A stretch of 64,000 bases of DNA, taken from contig JAHXIO010000002.1 of assembly GCA_025655595.1 (NCBI GenBank), positions 124,001 to 188,000 of the forward strand, read 5' to 3'. Below the pieces are notes generated by a model. The model saw nothing but the letters and a program-made list of their open reading frames with translations. It was not told where the DNA came from and did no database searches. The stretch's first letter is position 1; each line of letters starts with the position of its first letter. Shown piece by piece: positions 19,764-27,517 of this stretch. Source of the stretch: Candidatus Thiodiazotropha sp. (ex Monitilora ramsayi). Lineage in GTDB: Bacteria; Pseudomonadota; Gammaproteobacteria; Chromatiales; Chromatiaceae. The translations under genes were made by a program, and so were the position numbers.

Positions 19764-20240
19764 TCAGTTTCCCTCATCACTCGAACCTGTTATCGCGTGG
19801 ATAAAAAGCCTCTTGTCCGCCTCTCTGAGCCGCCTGCAGACCTCGCGTCCGAGGTTCATATAGATCATCGTATACTGCTCAGGATTCCGCTCATACAGCT
19901 TCGCAAGTTGTACGGCTGAAACCTGGATGGCGCTGGCATTTTCAGTGGCAACCACTTCCGCACTTCGCGGCTGGAAATCCATCAACGCCATCTCTCCAAA
20001 GCAGTCCCCCTCACCCAGCTCCCTCAGTTTGTATCGATGATCCTGCCAATGTCGGTATACGGCCACACTCCCCTGTTCCAGGACATAGACGGAGTTGTCC
20101 TGATCTCCCTCACGAAAAAAAAACTCCCCCGTTTTGACTTCAGTCCTGTCCGCATCATCCAGAATAAAGTTCAGTGTCGCCTCATCCACACCACCGAAGA
20201 TCGGCATCGCCTGAAGTATTTTCAGTCGGGCATTTTGCAT
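19764..20240 (-). CDS. Cyclic-nucleotide-binding (Crp-like sensor domain) protein without DNA-binding domain
   Basis: A 158-residue protein consisting of a single cNMP_binding (PF00027) beta-roll, about residues 15-125. The phosphate-binding-cassette region reads GEGDCFGEMALMDFQPRSAEVV, where the glutamate and arginine that contact cyclic nucleotide are both present. The C-terminal helical part ends RLREADKRLFIH and there is no helix-turn-helix, so it is not a Crp-type transcription factor. It may be a stand-alone sensor. GGGAG lies seven bases before the ATG. It is divergent from the pcm gene with 103 bases between them. Confidence 0.85.
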   Translation of the reverse strand: MQNARLKILQAMPIFGGVDEATLNFILDDADRTEVKTGEFFFREGDQDNSVYVLEQGSVAVYRHWQDHRYKLRELGEGDCFGEMALMDFQPRSAEVVATENASAIQVSAVQLAKLYERNPEQYTMIYMNLGREVCRRLREADKRLFIHAITGSSDEGN

Positions 20241-20343
20241 AGGTCGCTCCCGTTCCCGATAAAGAAATGGATGAACCCTTCACCTCCGACAGATCAGGTA
20301 TGTCGCAGGGGCTATATTTAGAATAGACGAGGAGAGTGAGAAT

Positions 20344-21084
20344 ATGCCTGCACTGCACACCCCAGCCAGAGGATTGCAGTTCATTCTGGCCTGCCTGCTA
20401 CCGCTCATCTGCACGGCAGATGACGACGTCAAACATTCGCGCCTGCAGATGATCGAGCTGATCCGGGACGACGTCGATCGCACCAGCCTCTATCTGGACA
20501 AGGAGGCTTTGGACCCGAAGGTCCTGCGGGTGATGGGAGAAACGCCTCGGCACCGCTTCGTACCATCCGATCTTCACAACCAGGCCTATGAAAACCGTCC
20601 CCTGCCCATCGGACACGGCCAGACCATCTCGCAACCCTATATCGTCGCTATCATGACCGATCTGGTTGCACCCAAGGCCACCCATAAGGCGTTGGAGATC
20701 GGCACCGGCTCCGGGTACCAGGCTGCTGTTCTGTCGCAGTTGGTGGACATGGTATTCACCATGGAAGTGATCGAGCCCCTTGGCAAGCAGGCAACGCAGC
20801 GGCTGGCGCAACTGGGGTATGACAATATCGAGGTCGATATCGCGGACGGCTACTTCGGTTGGGAGATCGAAGCCCCGTTCGACATTATCGTCGTCACCGC
20901 GGCGGCCAGCCACGTCCCACCTCCGTTGATCAAACAGTTAAAACCGGGCGGCCGCATGATTATCCCTGTGGGCAGCCGATTCATGACACAGCAGCTGTTA
21001 CTGATCAATAAGGATCTGAAAGAGAAGATCACAGTCAGACAGATCCTGCCGGTCCGTTTCGTACCGCTGACAGGCGACCACTAA
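20344..21084 (+). CDS. pcm: Protein-L-isoaspartate O-methyltransferase, apparently exported
   Basis: A 246-residue PCMT-family enzyme that methylates isoaspartyl residues using S-adenosylmethionine to start their repair. The SAM site is LEIGTGSGYQAAVL, and the family motif IGHGQTISQPYIVA is intact. Unlike the usual cytoplasmic Pcm (about 208 residues), this one has an N-terminal extension that looks like a signal peptide (GLQFILACLLPLICTADD). It sits 22 bases upstream of the membrane spermidine-synthase-like gene and is probably cotranscribed with it. An exported SAM-dependent enzyme would need SAM outside the cytoplasm, so retention as a membrane-tethered cytoplasmic enzyme is an alternative. 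Confidence 0.9.
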   Translation: MPALHTPARGLQFILACLLPLICTADDDVKHSRLQMIELIRDDVDRTSLYLDKEALDPKVLRVMGETPRHRFVPSDLHNQAYENRPLPIGHGQTISQPYIVAIMTDLVAPKATHKALEIGTGSGYQAAVLSQLVDMVFTMEVIEPLGKQATQRLAQLGYDNIEVDIADGYFGWEIEAPFDIIVVTAAASHVPPPLIKQLKPGGRMIIPVGSRFMTQQLLLINKDLKEKITVRQILPVRFVPLTGDH

Positions 21085-21106
21085 CCAACGGGAGGTGGTA
21101 AAGGCC

Positions 21107-23539
21107 ATGTCCGCCAAACCGCCCCTTTTCTCAATCGCCCTGCTCTCCGCCGCCGCACTGGCTTACGAGATCCTGCTGATGCGGCTCTTCTCCATCATTC
21201 AGTGGCACCACTTCGCCTATTTGGTCATCGCATTGGCGTTACTCGGTTACGGCATCAGCGGTACGCTGCTATCAATCGCTCAACACCGACTCGCTGATCG
21301 TTATGCGAACCTATACCTGATATCAGTGGTGCTGTTCGCTCTCTCATCCCTCCTCGCGTTCCTTTTGGCACAGACGATACCCTTCAACATGGAGGAGTTG
21401 CTCTGGAATGAGAGGCAGATCGTCAATCTGATCTGGCTATTCCTGTTGCTGGCGCTTCCCTTCGTATTTGCAGCCGCCGCCATCTGCCTGACCTTCATGG
21501 CATTTACCGAGCAGACGATCTCTCGCATCTACATGGTGGACCTGTTGGGTGCCGGACTCGGTTCACTGGGGGTCATCATGCTGATGTATCTGCTCATGCC
21601 GGAGACCATTCTGCCCATCATCGGTCTCACCGCTTTGACTGCCGCTGCGGTCGCGGTTTGGGAACTGAAAATCGTCTATCGCAAGATGGCTTATTTCGCC
21701 CTCACAATCACTGCCATTGCACTTCTCGCTGCCATACCTCACATCCAACTGACCTATTCCCCCTTCAAGGGGCTCTCGCAGGCCCTGCAGGTAAAAGGGG
21801 CAAGAATCATTGAGCAGCGATCCAGCCCGCTGGGCCATCTCACAGTCGTAGTAAGCGATGAGGTACCCCTGCGCCACGCACCGGGGCTCAGTCTCACTGC
21901 AGAAACACTGCCACCGGCGCAACTGGCCCTGTTTGTCGATGCCGATAATGTTTCAGCCATCACCCAAGCTTCGGAATCGATCGACACCCTGGCCTATCTG
22001 GACCAAACCACCTCGGCCATCGCTTACCACCTGCAGCAGCCCGAGACCATGCTGGTGATCGGTAGTGGTACCGGTAGTGATCTGTTACAGGCCCAATACC
22101 ATCAGGCGGCATCCATCGATGCACTTGAACTCAATGCTCAGGTGACCAACTTGATCATTCGCGACTATGCCCGATTTGCCGGCAAAGCCTACCTTAACCC
22201 ACATACGCATCTGCATATTACCGAAGCGAGAGAGTATCTGACCGCCACTGACCAGAAGTATGACCTGATCCAGATCGCTCTGACCGATGCGGCGGGCGCC
22301 TCTTCCTCGGGGCTCTACGCTTTGAACGAGAGTTATCTCTATACGCGGGAAGCAATACAGCTCTTTATCTCCCATTTAAACCCGGGGGGATACCTTTCGG
22401 TCACCCGCTGGATCAAAATGCCCCCGCGGGACACTTTAAAACTCTTTGCCACTACCGTTGAAGTGATGCAGACAGCAGAACTGCCGGAGGTCGAAAAGCG
22501 CCTGGCCCTGATCCGCAGCTGGCAGACCAGTACCCTGCTGGTGAAAAACGGACTGTTCGATACATCGGAACTCGAGGCAATCGAGAAATTCTGCGATCGA
22601 AGATTCTTCGATCTCGCTTACACCCACAATCTCACCGCCGAAAAGAGCAACCGATACAATTTTCTCAAGTCTCCCTACTTCTACGAGACGACGAGCGCCA
22701 TGGTGGCCGGGGACCTGGAGAGTGTCTATCGACGCTACAAGTTCGATATCCGGCCTGCGACCGATGATCGCCCCTATTTCCACCACTTTTTCAAGTGGGA
22801 GAGTTTTTTTGAGGCCTTCGCCATGCGCGGCCAGGGCGGCATGCCGCTGATCGAGTGGGGCTATGTGGTGTTGATAATCACCCTATTGGTAACGGGTGCC
22901 CTGAGCGCTGCTCTGATCCTGTTACCCCTCTTATTGATTAAGCGATATGTGACGGCGCAAAGTACGACCAGGATCCAGCAATGGCAGGTGCTTCTCTACT
23001 TCTTCGGCGTCGGATTGGCGTTCCTCTTCATCGAGATCGCCTTCATACAGAAATTTCTTCGTTTTCTGCACCACCCCACGTACGCCATCGCCATCTCACT
23101 CACTGCCTTTCTGGTCTTCGCGGGCCTTGGCAGCCTGAGCAGTCAGAGACTGGCCGGTATACTCGGGTATCGTCGTGCTGCAAGACTCGCGATTGTTTCA
23201 ATCGGCATTCTGAGTATCGGCTATCTGCTGTCACTCGATTCCCTGTTCATCTGGCTCGGTTATCTTCCCATGAGTATGAAGATGTTGATTTCCATGCTAC
23301 TGATCGCCCCACTCGCTTTTACCATGGGCATGCCATTCCCTTTGGCGCTCTCAGTGCTGAAACGGGATGGAGAATCTCTGCTTCCCTGGGCCTGGGGAAT
23401 CAACGGCTACGCCTCGGTCATCAGCGCCATCCTGGCAACATTGATCGCCATCCATCTGGGATTTCAGGCGGTGATCCTCATGGCGGTTGGCACTTATCTT
23501 TTACTGCTATTTGTTTTCCCTGATAAAAAACCCGGCTAA
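21107..23539 (+). CDS. Membrane protein with spermidine-synthase-like methyltransferase domain
   Basis: An 810-residue protein with hydrophobic helices at about 1-220, a soluble Rossmann methyltransferase/spermidine-synthase-like domain at about 290-500 (VIGSGTGSDLLQAQYH, then DALELNAQV and LIQIALTDAAG), and about seven further helices at about 580-805. This two-sided membrane layout is seen in spermine/spermidine synthase family proteins fused to MFS-like helices, whose substrates are mostly unknown. ATG 21107 is chosen over GTG 21095 because GGGAGGTGG lies eight bases upstream of it. It directly follows the exported Pcm. I do not assign an aminopropyl substrate, and a polyamine role is not demonstrated. 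Confidence 0.82.
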   Translation: MSAKPPLFSIALLSAAALAYEILLMRLFSIIQWHHFAYLVIALALLGYGISGTLLSIAQHRLADRYANLYLISVVLFALSSLLAFLLAQTIPFNMEELLWNERQIVNLIWLFLLLALPFVFAAAAICLTFMAFTEQTISRIYMVDLLGAGLGSLGVIMLMYLLMPETILPIIGLTALTAAAVAVWELKIVYRKMAYFALTITAIALLAAIPHIQLTYSPFKGLSQALQVKGARIIEQRSSPLGHLTVVVSDEVPLRHAPGLSLTAETLPPAQLALFVDADNVSAITQASESIDTLAYLDQTTSAIAYHLQQPETMLVIGSGTGSDLLQAQYHQAASIDALELNAQVTNLIIRDYARFAGKAYLNPHTHLHITEAREYLTATDQKYDLIQIALTDAAGASSSGLYALNESYLYTREAIQLFISHLNPGGYLSVTRWIKMPPRDTLKLFATTVEVMQTAELPEVEKRLALIRSWQTSTLLVKNGLFDTSELEAIEKFCDRRFFDLAYTHNLTAEKSNRYNFLKSPYFYETTSAMVAGDLESVYRRYKFDIRPATDDRPYFHHFFKWESFFEAFAMRGQGGMPLIEWGYVVLIITLLVTGALSAALILLPLLLIKRYVTAQSTTRIQQWQVLLYFFGVGLAFLFIEIAFIQKFLRFLHHPTYAIAISLTAFLVFAGLGSLSSQRLAGILGYRRAARLAIVSIGILSIGYLLSLDSLFIWLGYLPMSMKMLISMLLIAPLAFTMGMPFPLALSVLKRDGESLLPWAWGINGYASVISAILATLIAIHLGFQAVILMAVGTYLLLLFVFPDKKPG

Positions 23540-23676
23540 CGTTACAGTGGTCCATAGAGTTAAGAAAAAACCATCCCAGTTTCGATTGCCATCTGTCTGC
23601 CTTATGACTGAAAACACCATGCAATACAGTCCCCATAGACTCATCCCCTCCTTAATTACCTTTACCAGGTGATGAG

Positions 23677-24729
23677 ATGAAACACACACGATTGAAACAG
23701 GTCCTGAGCGGCCTGGCGATCCTAACCCTCTCGGCTAGCCTGACGGCGGGTCATGACCACGATAAGAGAGAGGATCGTGAGAGAGAGTCCGAAGGCTTCA
23801 GCTTTGCCATGATTGGCGACGTACCCTACGGTGTCGCACCCTACAGTGACTATCCACCTTTCGATAACCTCATCGATGAGATCAATGAGCGCCGGGATAT
23901 CCGCTGGATCATCCATACAGGCGATATCAAGAGCAGTTCCACCGAGTGCTCCGACGAACTCTTTTATGACCGCCTCGATCGTTACAACCAATTCAAGAGG
24001 CCTTTTATCTATACGCCGGGTGACAACGAATGGACCGACTGCCACCGGGTCAAGGCGGGTGAATATAAACCCCTGGAGCGTTTACAAAAACTGCGCCAAG
24101 TCTTTTTCTCGGAACCGGGCAGAACCATCGGTGGCAAACGGATGCGGGTGGAGAGCCAAGCCTTTGTCGCCGGTTTTGAAGAGTTCCCGGAGAATGTGCG
24201 CTGGGAAAAAGATGATGTGCTCTTTGCATCGATTCATGTGGTTGGCAGTAACAACGGCCTCAAGGCGTTCGATCCCGCTTCTGCGACAATCCGTTCCGCA
24301 GCCGACGACGCCGAAGTAGCACGCCGGATTGATGCCGCCCTCTATTGGATCGATGAGACTTTCGATATTGCCGTGGAGGAGGATGCCCCAGGTGTGTTGA
24401 TCATGATGCAGGCCAATCCCGTATTGGAGATCGGCTACGCCCTTCCCAAAGGTGACGATCTTGCGGCCGCCAGGACCGGATTCACCGAAATCCTGTCGAA
24501 ACTTGAGCAGCGTGCCATCGAGTTCGACAAACCGGTAGTACTCGCCCACGGTGACTCCCACGAGTTTCGCGTCGACAAACCCGGACTGGTGGAAAACAGC
24601 TTTCTGCCTAACTTCACCCGGGTGGAGAATTTCGGTTCCAGTTGCGTCCACTGGGTGGAAATATCAGTCGATGCCGATTCTGATGAGGTCTTCAGTTTTC
24701 AGCCGATGGTTATCGAGGCCAACCATTAA
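23677..24729 (+). CDS. Secreted calcineurin-like metallophosphoesterase
   Basis: A 350-residue protein with a signal peptide ending SLTAG, followed by a charged H/D/E/R-rich stretch. The metallophosphatase motifs are in order: GDVPYG (about 47), the HTGDIK block (about 87), PGDNEWTDC (about 115) and HGDSHEF near the C-terminus, giving the usual two-metal site. It probably acts in the periplasm or outside the cell; the substrate is unknown. It stands alone after the spermidine-synthase-like gene, and a strong hairpin follows it. Confidence 0.85.
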   Translation: MKHTRLKQVLSGLAILTLSASLTAGHDHDKREDRERESEGFSFAMIGDVPYGVAPYSDYPPFDNLIDEINERRDIRWIIHTGDIKSSSTECSDELFYDRLDRYNQFKRPFIYTPGDNEWTDCHRVKAGEYKPLERLQKLRQVFFSEPGRTIGGKRMRVESQAFVAGFEEFPENVRWEKDDVLFASIHVVGSNNGLKAFDPASATIRSAADDAEVARRIDAALYWIDETFDIAVEEDAPGVLIMMQANPVLEIGYALPKGDDLAAARTGFTEILSKLEQRAIEFDKPVVLAHGDSHEFRVDKPGLVENSFLPNFTRVENFGSSCVHWVEISVDADSDEVFSFQPMVIEANH

Positions 24730-24750
24730 CCGGATATTGGTAGAGTGCAT

Positions 24751-24778
24751 CAGCCGGATGGTGAATGCCATCCGGCTG
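24751..24778 (+). terminator. Strong hairpin after the phosphoesterase gene
   Basis: Perfect 11-bp stem, left arm CAGCCGGATGG (24751-24761) and right arm CCATCCGGCTG (24768-24778), around a six-base loop, 21 bases after the stop codon. No clear T-run follows, so termination may be Rho-assisted. A 25-codon open frame (24758-24835) begins inside the hairpin and would encode a single hydrophobic helix; it has no ribosome site and I do not call it as a gene. Confidence 0.6.
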
Positions 24779-24892
24779 GTTACTGCCGTACTTCTGTTGT
24801 CCTCTATTACCCTTGTGGTGTTATTGGCTTACTAATTGCTGTGCTGTTCCAACAATAAAAAAAAGATAACCGCCAGATGAGGAGAAACACAC

Positions 24893-25399
24893 ATGGCATG
24901 TCGAATCGAGACGTTGGTCAGCGAATCTGCCGTATCGCTCGACAGTGATACCGATGTTCAGACCGCAGCCGCCCATATGGCTGAACAGGGGCTGGGTTCT
25001 GTTGTAGTAACCCAATACGGCCGGGTCATCGGCCTCTTTACGGAAAGAGATCTGCTCACGCGCATTGTTGGTGCGGGCAAGCAGCCGGATGCACTAAAAC
25101 TGGGCGAAGTCTGTACGCGAAACCTGATCTCTGTCTCCCACGACAGCTCCTGCGCCAATGCCGTCAAACTGATGCGCACCAACCGATGCCGACGCCTGCT
25201 TGTCTATCACAACGACAGACTACAGGGACTGGTCAATCTGAGTGACCTCGCACACGCCATGGCAGAGCAGAATTCAGGCAAGAACCTGCTGGTCAACCTG
25301 GTAGGGGGCATCACACTGATAGTGGTTATCGCCGTTATCGGCATGTTGATATCCCATATTCCCGATATGCTTCAGCTTGCGGAACGCACCATGAACTAG
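24893..25399 (+). CDS. Tandem CBS-domain protein with C-terminal membrane helix
   Basis: A 168-residue protein. Residues about 5-60 and 70-125 are a CBS pair, a Bateman module that usually binds adenine nucleotides (typical pieces: AAAHMAEQGLGSVVV, GRVIGLFTERDLLTRI and LLVYHNDRLQGLVNLSDLAHAM). Residues about 135-158 form one hydrophobic helix (LLVNLVGGITLIVVIAVIGMLI), so the module is probably anchored at the inner membrane facing the cytoplasm. GAGGAG lies nine bases before the ATG. It has no obvious enzymatic partner nearby. Confidence 0.85.
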   Translation: MACRIETLVSESAVSLDSDTDVQTAAAHMAEQGLGSVVVTQYGRVIGLFTERDLLTRIVGAGKQPDALKLGEVCTRNLISVSHDSSCANAVKLMRTNRCRRLLVYHNDRLQGLVNLSDLAHAMAEQNSGKNLLVNLVGGITLIVVIAVIGMLISHIPDMLQLAERTMN

Positions 25400-25445
25400 G
25401 GCCGCAAACTGGCATTCAATGATCTCATTCAAACAGATATTCAAT

Positions 25446-25481
25446 CAATCGTTTGACTAAAGCAATCGTTTGAACTACATT
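25446..25481 (+). promoter_or_regulatory. Sigma70-type promoter overlapped by two TetR-type operators
   Basis: TTGACT (25453-25458) and TACATT (25476-25481) are separated by 17 bases, a good sigma70-type arrangement 35 bases before the tetR start codon. The 11-mer CAATCGTTTGA occurs at 25446-25456, across the -35 box, and again at 25463-25473, between the boxes, 17 bases apart. Each copy is part of an interrupted palindrome (CAA-N4-TTG). This placement suits autorepression by the adjacent TetR protein, an inference. Confidence 0.7.
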
Positions 25482-25515
25482 CGCTGTATCTAATGGCACT
25501 CCCCCAGGTACGACA

Positions 25516-26208
25516 ATGGTAAAAACCGAGGCAAGCAGTCAATCCGCTACACAAGAACGGCTCCTGACCGTAGCGCTGAAGGCCTTCGGTTCGCGGGATT
25601 ACGACGATGTCAGCACCCGTGAGATCGTACAGGCGGCCGAGGCCAATATCTCCGCCATCTCCTACCATTTTGGTGGCAAACGGGGGCTCTATCTGGCCAC
25701 TGTTACTTATCTGACTGAACAGCTGAAAACCGGCATGACCAACCGCCTGGAAGAGATCCGTCAGACCGCCAACGATTCCCCACCCGAGCGAAGCGCCGGT
25801 CTGATCTGCGATTTTCTCCTGCATTTTCTAGAGCACATACTGCTCGGCGAGATGGGACAACATGCCCCCGGCATCATCTTCCGGGAGCAGAATCGGCCCA
25901 CCGAGGCCTACGATATACTCTATGAGAAGCTGCTGGCGCCCATGCACTTCACATTGGCGTCCCTGATCGCCCGCTACCGCAAGCGGGAGCCATCGGATCC
26001 GGAGATCATCATCATGGCACATACCATGATCGGTCAGACAGTCATATTCCGTATCGGCAGGACCACCCTGCTGAGACGGCTGAACCAGACTGCATACAAC
26101 CGCGCAACGATGGAAGCCCTGAAGCGGCAGTTGCGCACCTACTACCTCGCATTGCTCGATGCCTCCACCGACGCAACCGAAATGGAAACCCGCGATCATG
26201 CTGAATAA
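25516..26208 (+). CDS. TetR-family repressor, CecR-like
   Basis: A 230-residue regulator. The helix-turn-helix domain covers about residues 12-60 (ERLLTVALKAFGSRDYDDVSTREIVQAAEANISAISYHFGGKRGLY). The C-terminal ligand domain (about 90-215) resembles the DUF1956/CecR type, which often guards efflux genes. It leads a three-gene operon; its stop overlaps the start of the next gene by 11 bases. It most likely represses its own promoter and the RND pump until a toxic ligand binds. Confidence 0.92.
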   Translation: MVKTEASSQSATQERLLTVALKAFGSRDYDDVSTREIVQAAEANISAISYHFGGKRGLYLATVTYLTEQLKTGMTNRLEEIRQTANDSPPERSAGLICDFLLHFLEHILLGEMGQHAPGIIFREQNRPTEAYDILYEKLLAPMHFTLASLIARYRKREPSDPEIIIMAHTMIGQTVIFRIGRTTLLRRLNQTAYNRATMEALKRQLRTYYLALLDASTDATEMETRDHAE

Positions 26209-27517
26209 ACATCCCCACTTGAGAAAACTGCTCATACTGCCGCCTGTCGTGCTGGGTGTTCTGCTGTTGATACTGATGGCGGGAAACAAAGAGTCCCCGG
26301 TCAAAGCAGAAGATGGCGAACCCACCAAGCTGGTTCGCATTATCGAGGCGCCCCAATTGGAGCTCGTACCCGTCGCTGAGGGATTCGGTTCCATTGAGCC
26401 AGCCCGCGTCTGGTCGGCGGTCGCCCAGGTCTCCGGCCGTATCGTGGAACTTCATCCCCGACTCAGGGATGGCGAGATCATCAGTCAGGAGAATCTGCTG
26501 TTTAAAATCGATCCGACCGACTACGAGTTGAACCTCGCACAGGCTGAGGCGGCGCTGGCGGAACTCGACGTGGAAGAGACCAACGCCAAGGCCTCACTCT
26601 CCATTGAGCAGCGAAGTCTGAAAATCGCGCAGCGGGAGCTCGATCGGATCAAAAAGCTGGCCGCCAAGGGTACCGCCTCCCAGAGTGATGTGGACGATGC
26701 GGAACGCAACCTGTTGAACAGTCGAAATGCGGTTCAGAACGTCAAAAACAACCTGGCGCTGATTCCGACCAAGCGCAAGGTGCTGCAGGCACAAAAAACA
26801 CAGGCGGAGAGAGACCTGGAGAATACCAGTATCTATGCTCCCTTTAATCTGCGTGTGGCGAAGATGGGCATCGAGGTCGACCAGTTCGTCTCAAAGGGTG
26901 AAATGCTGCTGGAAGGTGACGCCGTCGATCGGGTTGAGGTCATCGCCAGATTTCCCATCTCCTCCCTGCGCCGTCTCTTTATTGGGCGTGAATTGAGCGA
27001 TATCAGCGGTGAGATCCTGGATGGCAAACTGGCGGAATTCGTCGCCTTCAAACCCCAGGTGCGCCTGGATATGGGCACCGCCATCGCCGACTGGGATGCG
27101 GAGTTCGTGCGCTTCAGCGACAACGTGGATCCAGAGACCCGGACCATGGGTGTGGTGGTTGCCGTCGACAAGCCCTTTGAAAAGGTCATTCCGGGACTTC
27201 GGCCGCCACTCTCCAAAGGGATGTTCGTGCAGGTGCTGTTGCAGGGCAAGCCGCAACAGAACCGAATCGTGGTGCCCCGCGCCGCCGTCAGGAACGGTAT
27301 CGTCTATCTGGCCGACGACGAGAACCGATTGCGCCGCCAGCCGGTGGAGGTACTCTTCAACCAAGGTGAAATCTCGATCGTCTCCCAAGGCATAGAGGCC
27401 GGTCAGCGTGTGGTGGTTTCCGATCTTGTGCCCGCGGTAAGCGGCATGCTGCTGCAGACCGAACTCGATGAATCCCTGACGGCGTCCGTCGCCCGGGCGG
27501 CAAGGGGTCAACTATGA
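26198..27517 (+). CDS. RND efflux periplasmic adaptor, pump 2
   Basis: A 439-residue HlyD/MFP-family adaptor. ATG 26198 is chosen; the longer open frame would lie inside tetR. One N-terminal membrane anchor (LLILPPVVLGVLLLILMAG) precedes the lipoyl halves (GRIVELHPRLRDGEIISQENLLFKIDPTDYELNLAQAEAAL) and a long helical hairpin (about 95-170). The C-terminal barrel follows. It has no lipobox, unlike the adaptor of pump 1. It overlaps tetR by 11 bases and the permease gene by four (ATGA). Confidence 0.92.
   Translation: MLNKHPHLRKLLILPPVVLGVLLLILMAGNKESPVKAEDGEPTKLVRIIEAPQLELVPVAEGFGSIEPARVWSAVAQVSGRIVELHPRLRDGEIISQENLLFKIDPTDYELNLAQAEAALAELDVEETNAKASLSIEQRSLKIAQRELDRIKKLAAKGTASQSDVDDAERNLLNSRNAVQNVKNNLALIPTKRKVLQAQKTQAERDLENTSIYAPFNLRVAKMGIEVDQFVSKGEMLLEGDAVDRVEVIARFPISSLRRLFIGRELSDISGEILDGKLAEFVAFKPQVRLDMGTAIADWDAEFVRFSDNVDPETRTMGVVVAVDKPFEKVIPGLRPPLSKGMFVQVLLQGKPQQNRIVVPRAAVRNGIVYLADDENRLRRQPVEVLFNQGEISIVSQGIEAGQRVVVSDLVPAVSGMLLQTELDESLTASVARAARGQL

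Noticed and set aside
24758-24835. 25-codon frame encoding one hydrophobic helix
   Set aside because: It begins inside a perfect 11-bp hairpin, has no ribosome site and is too short to judge; the hairpin is the better explanation.
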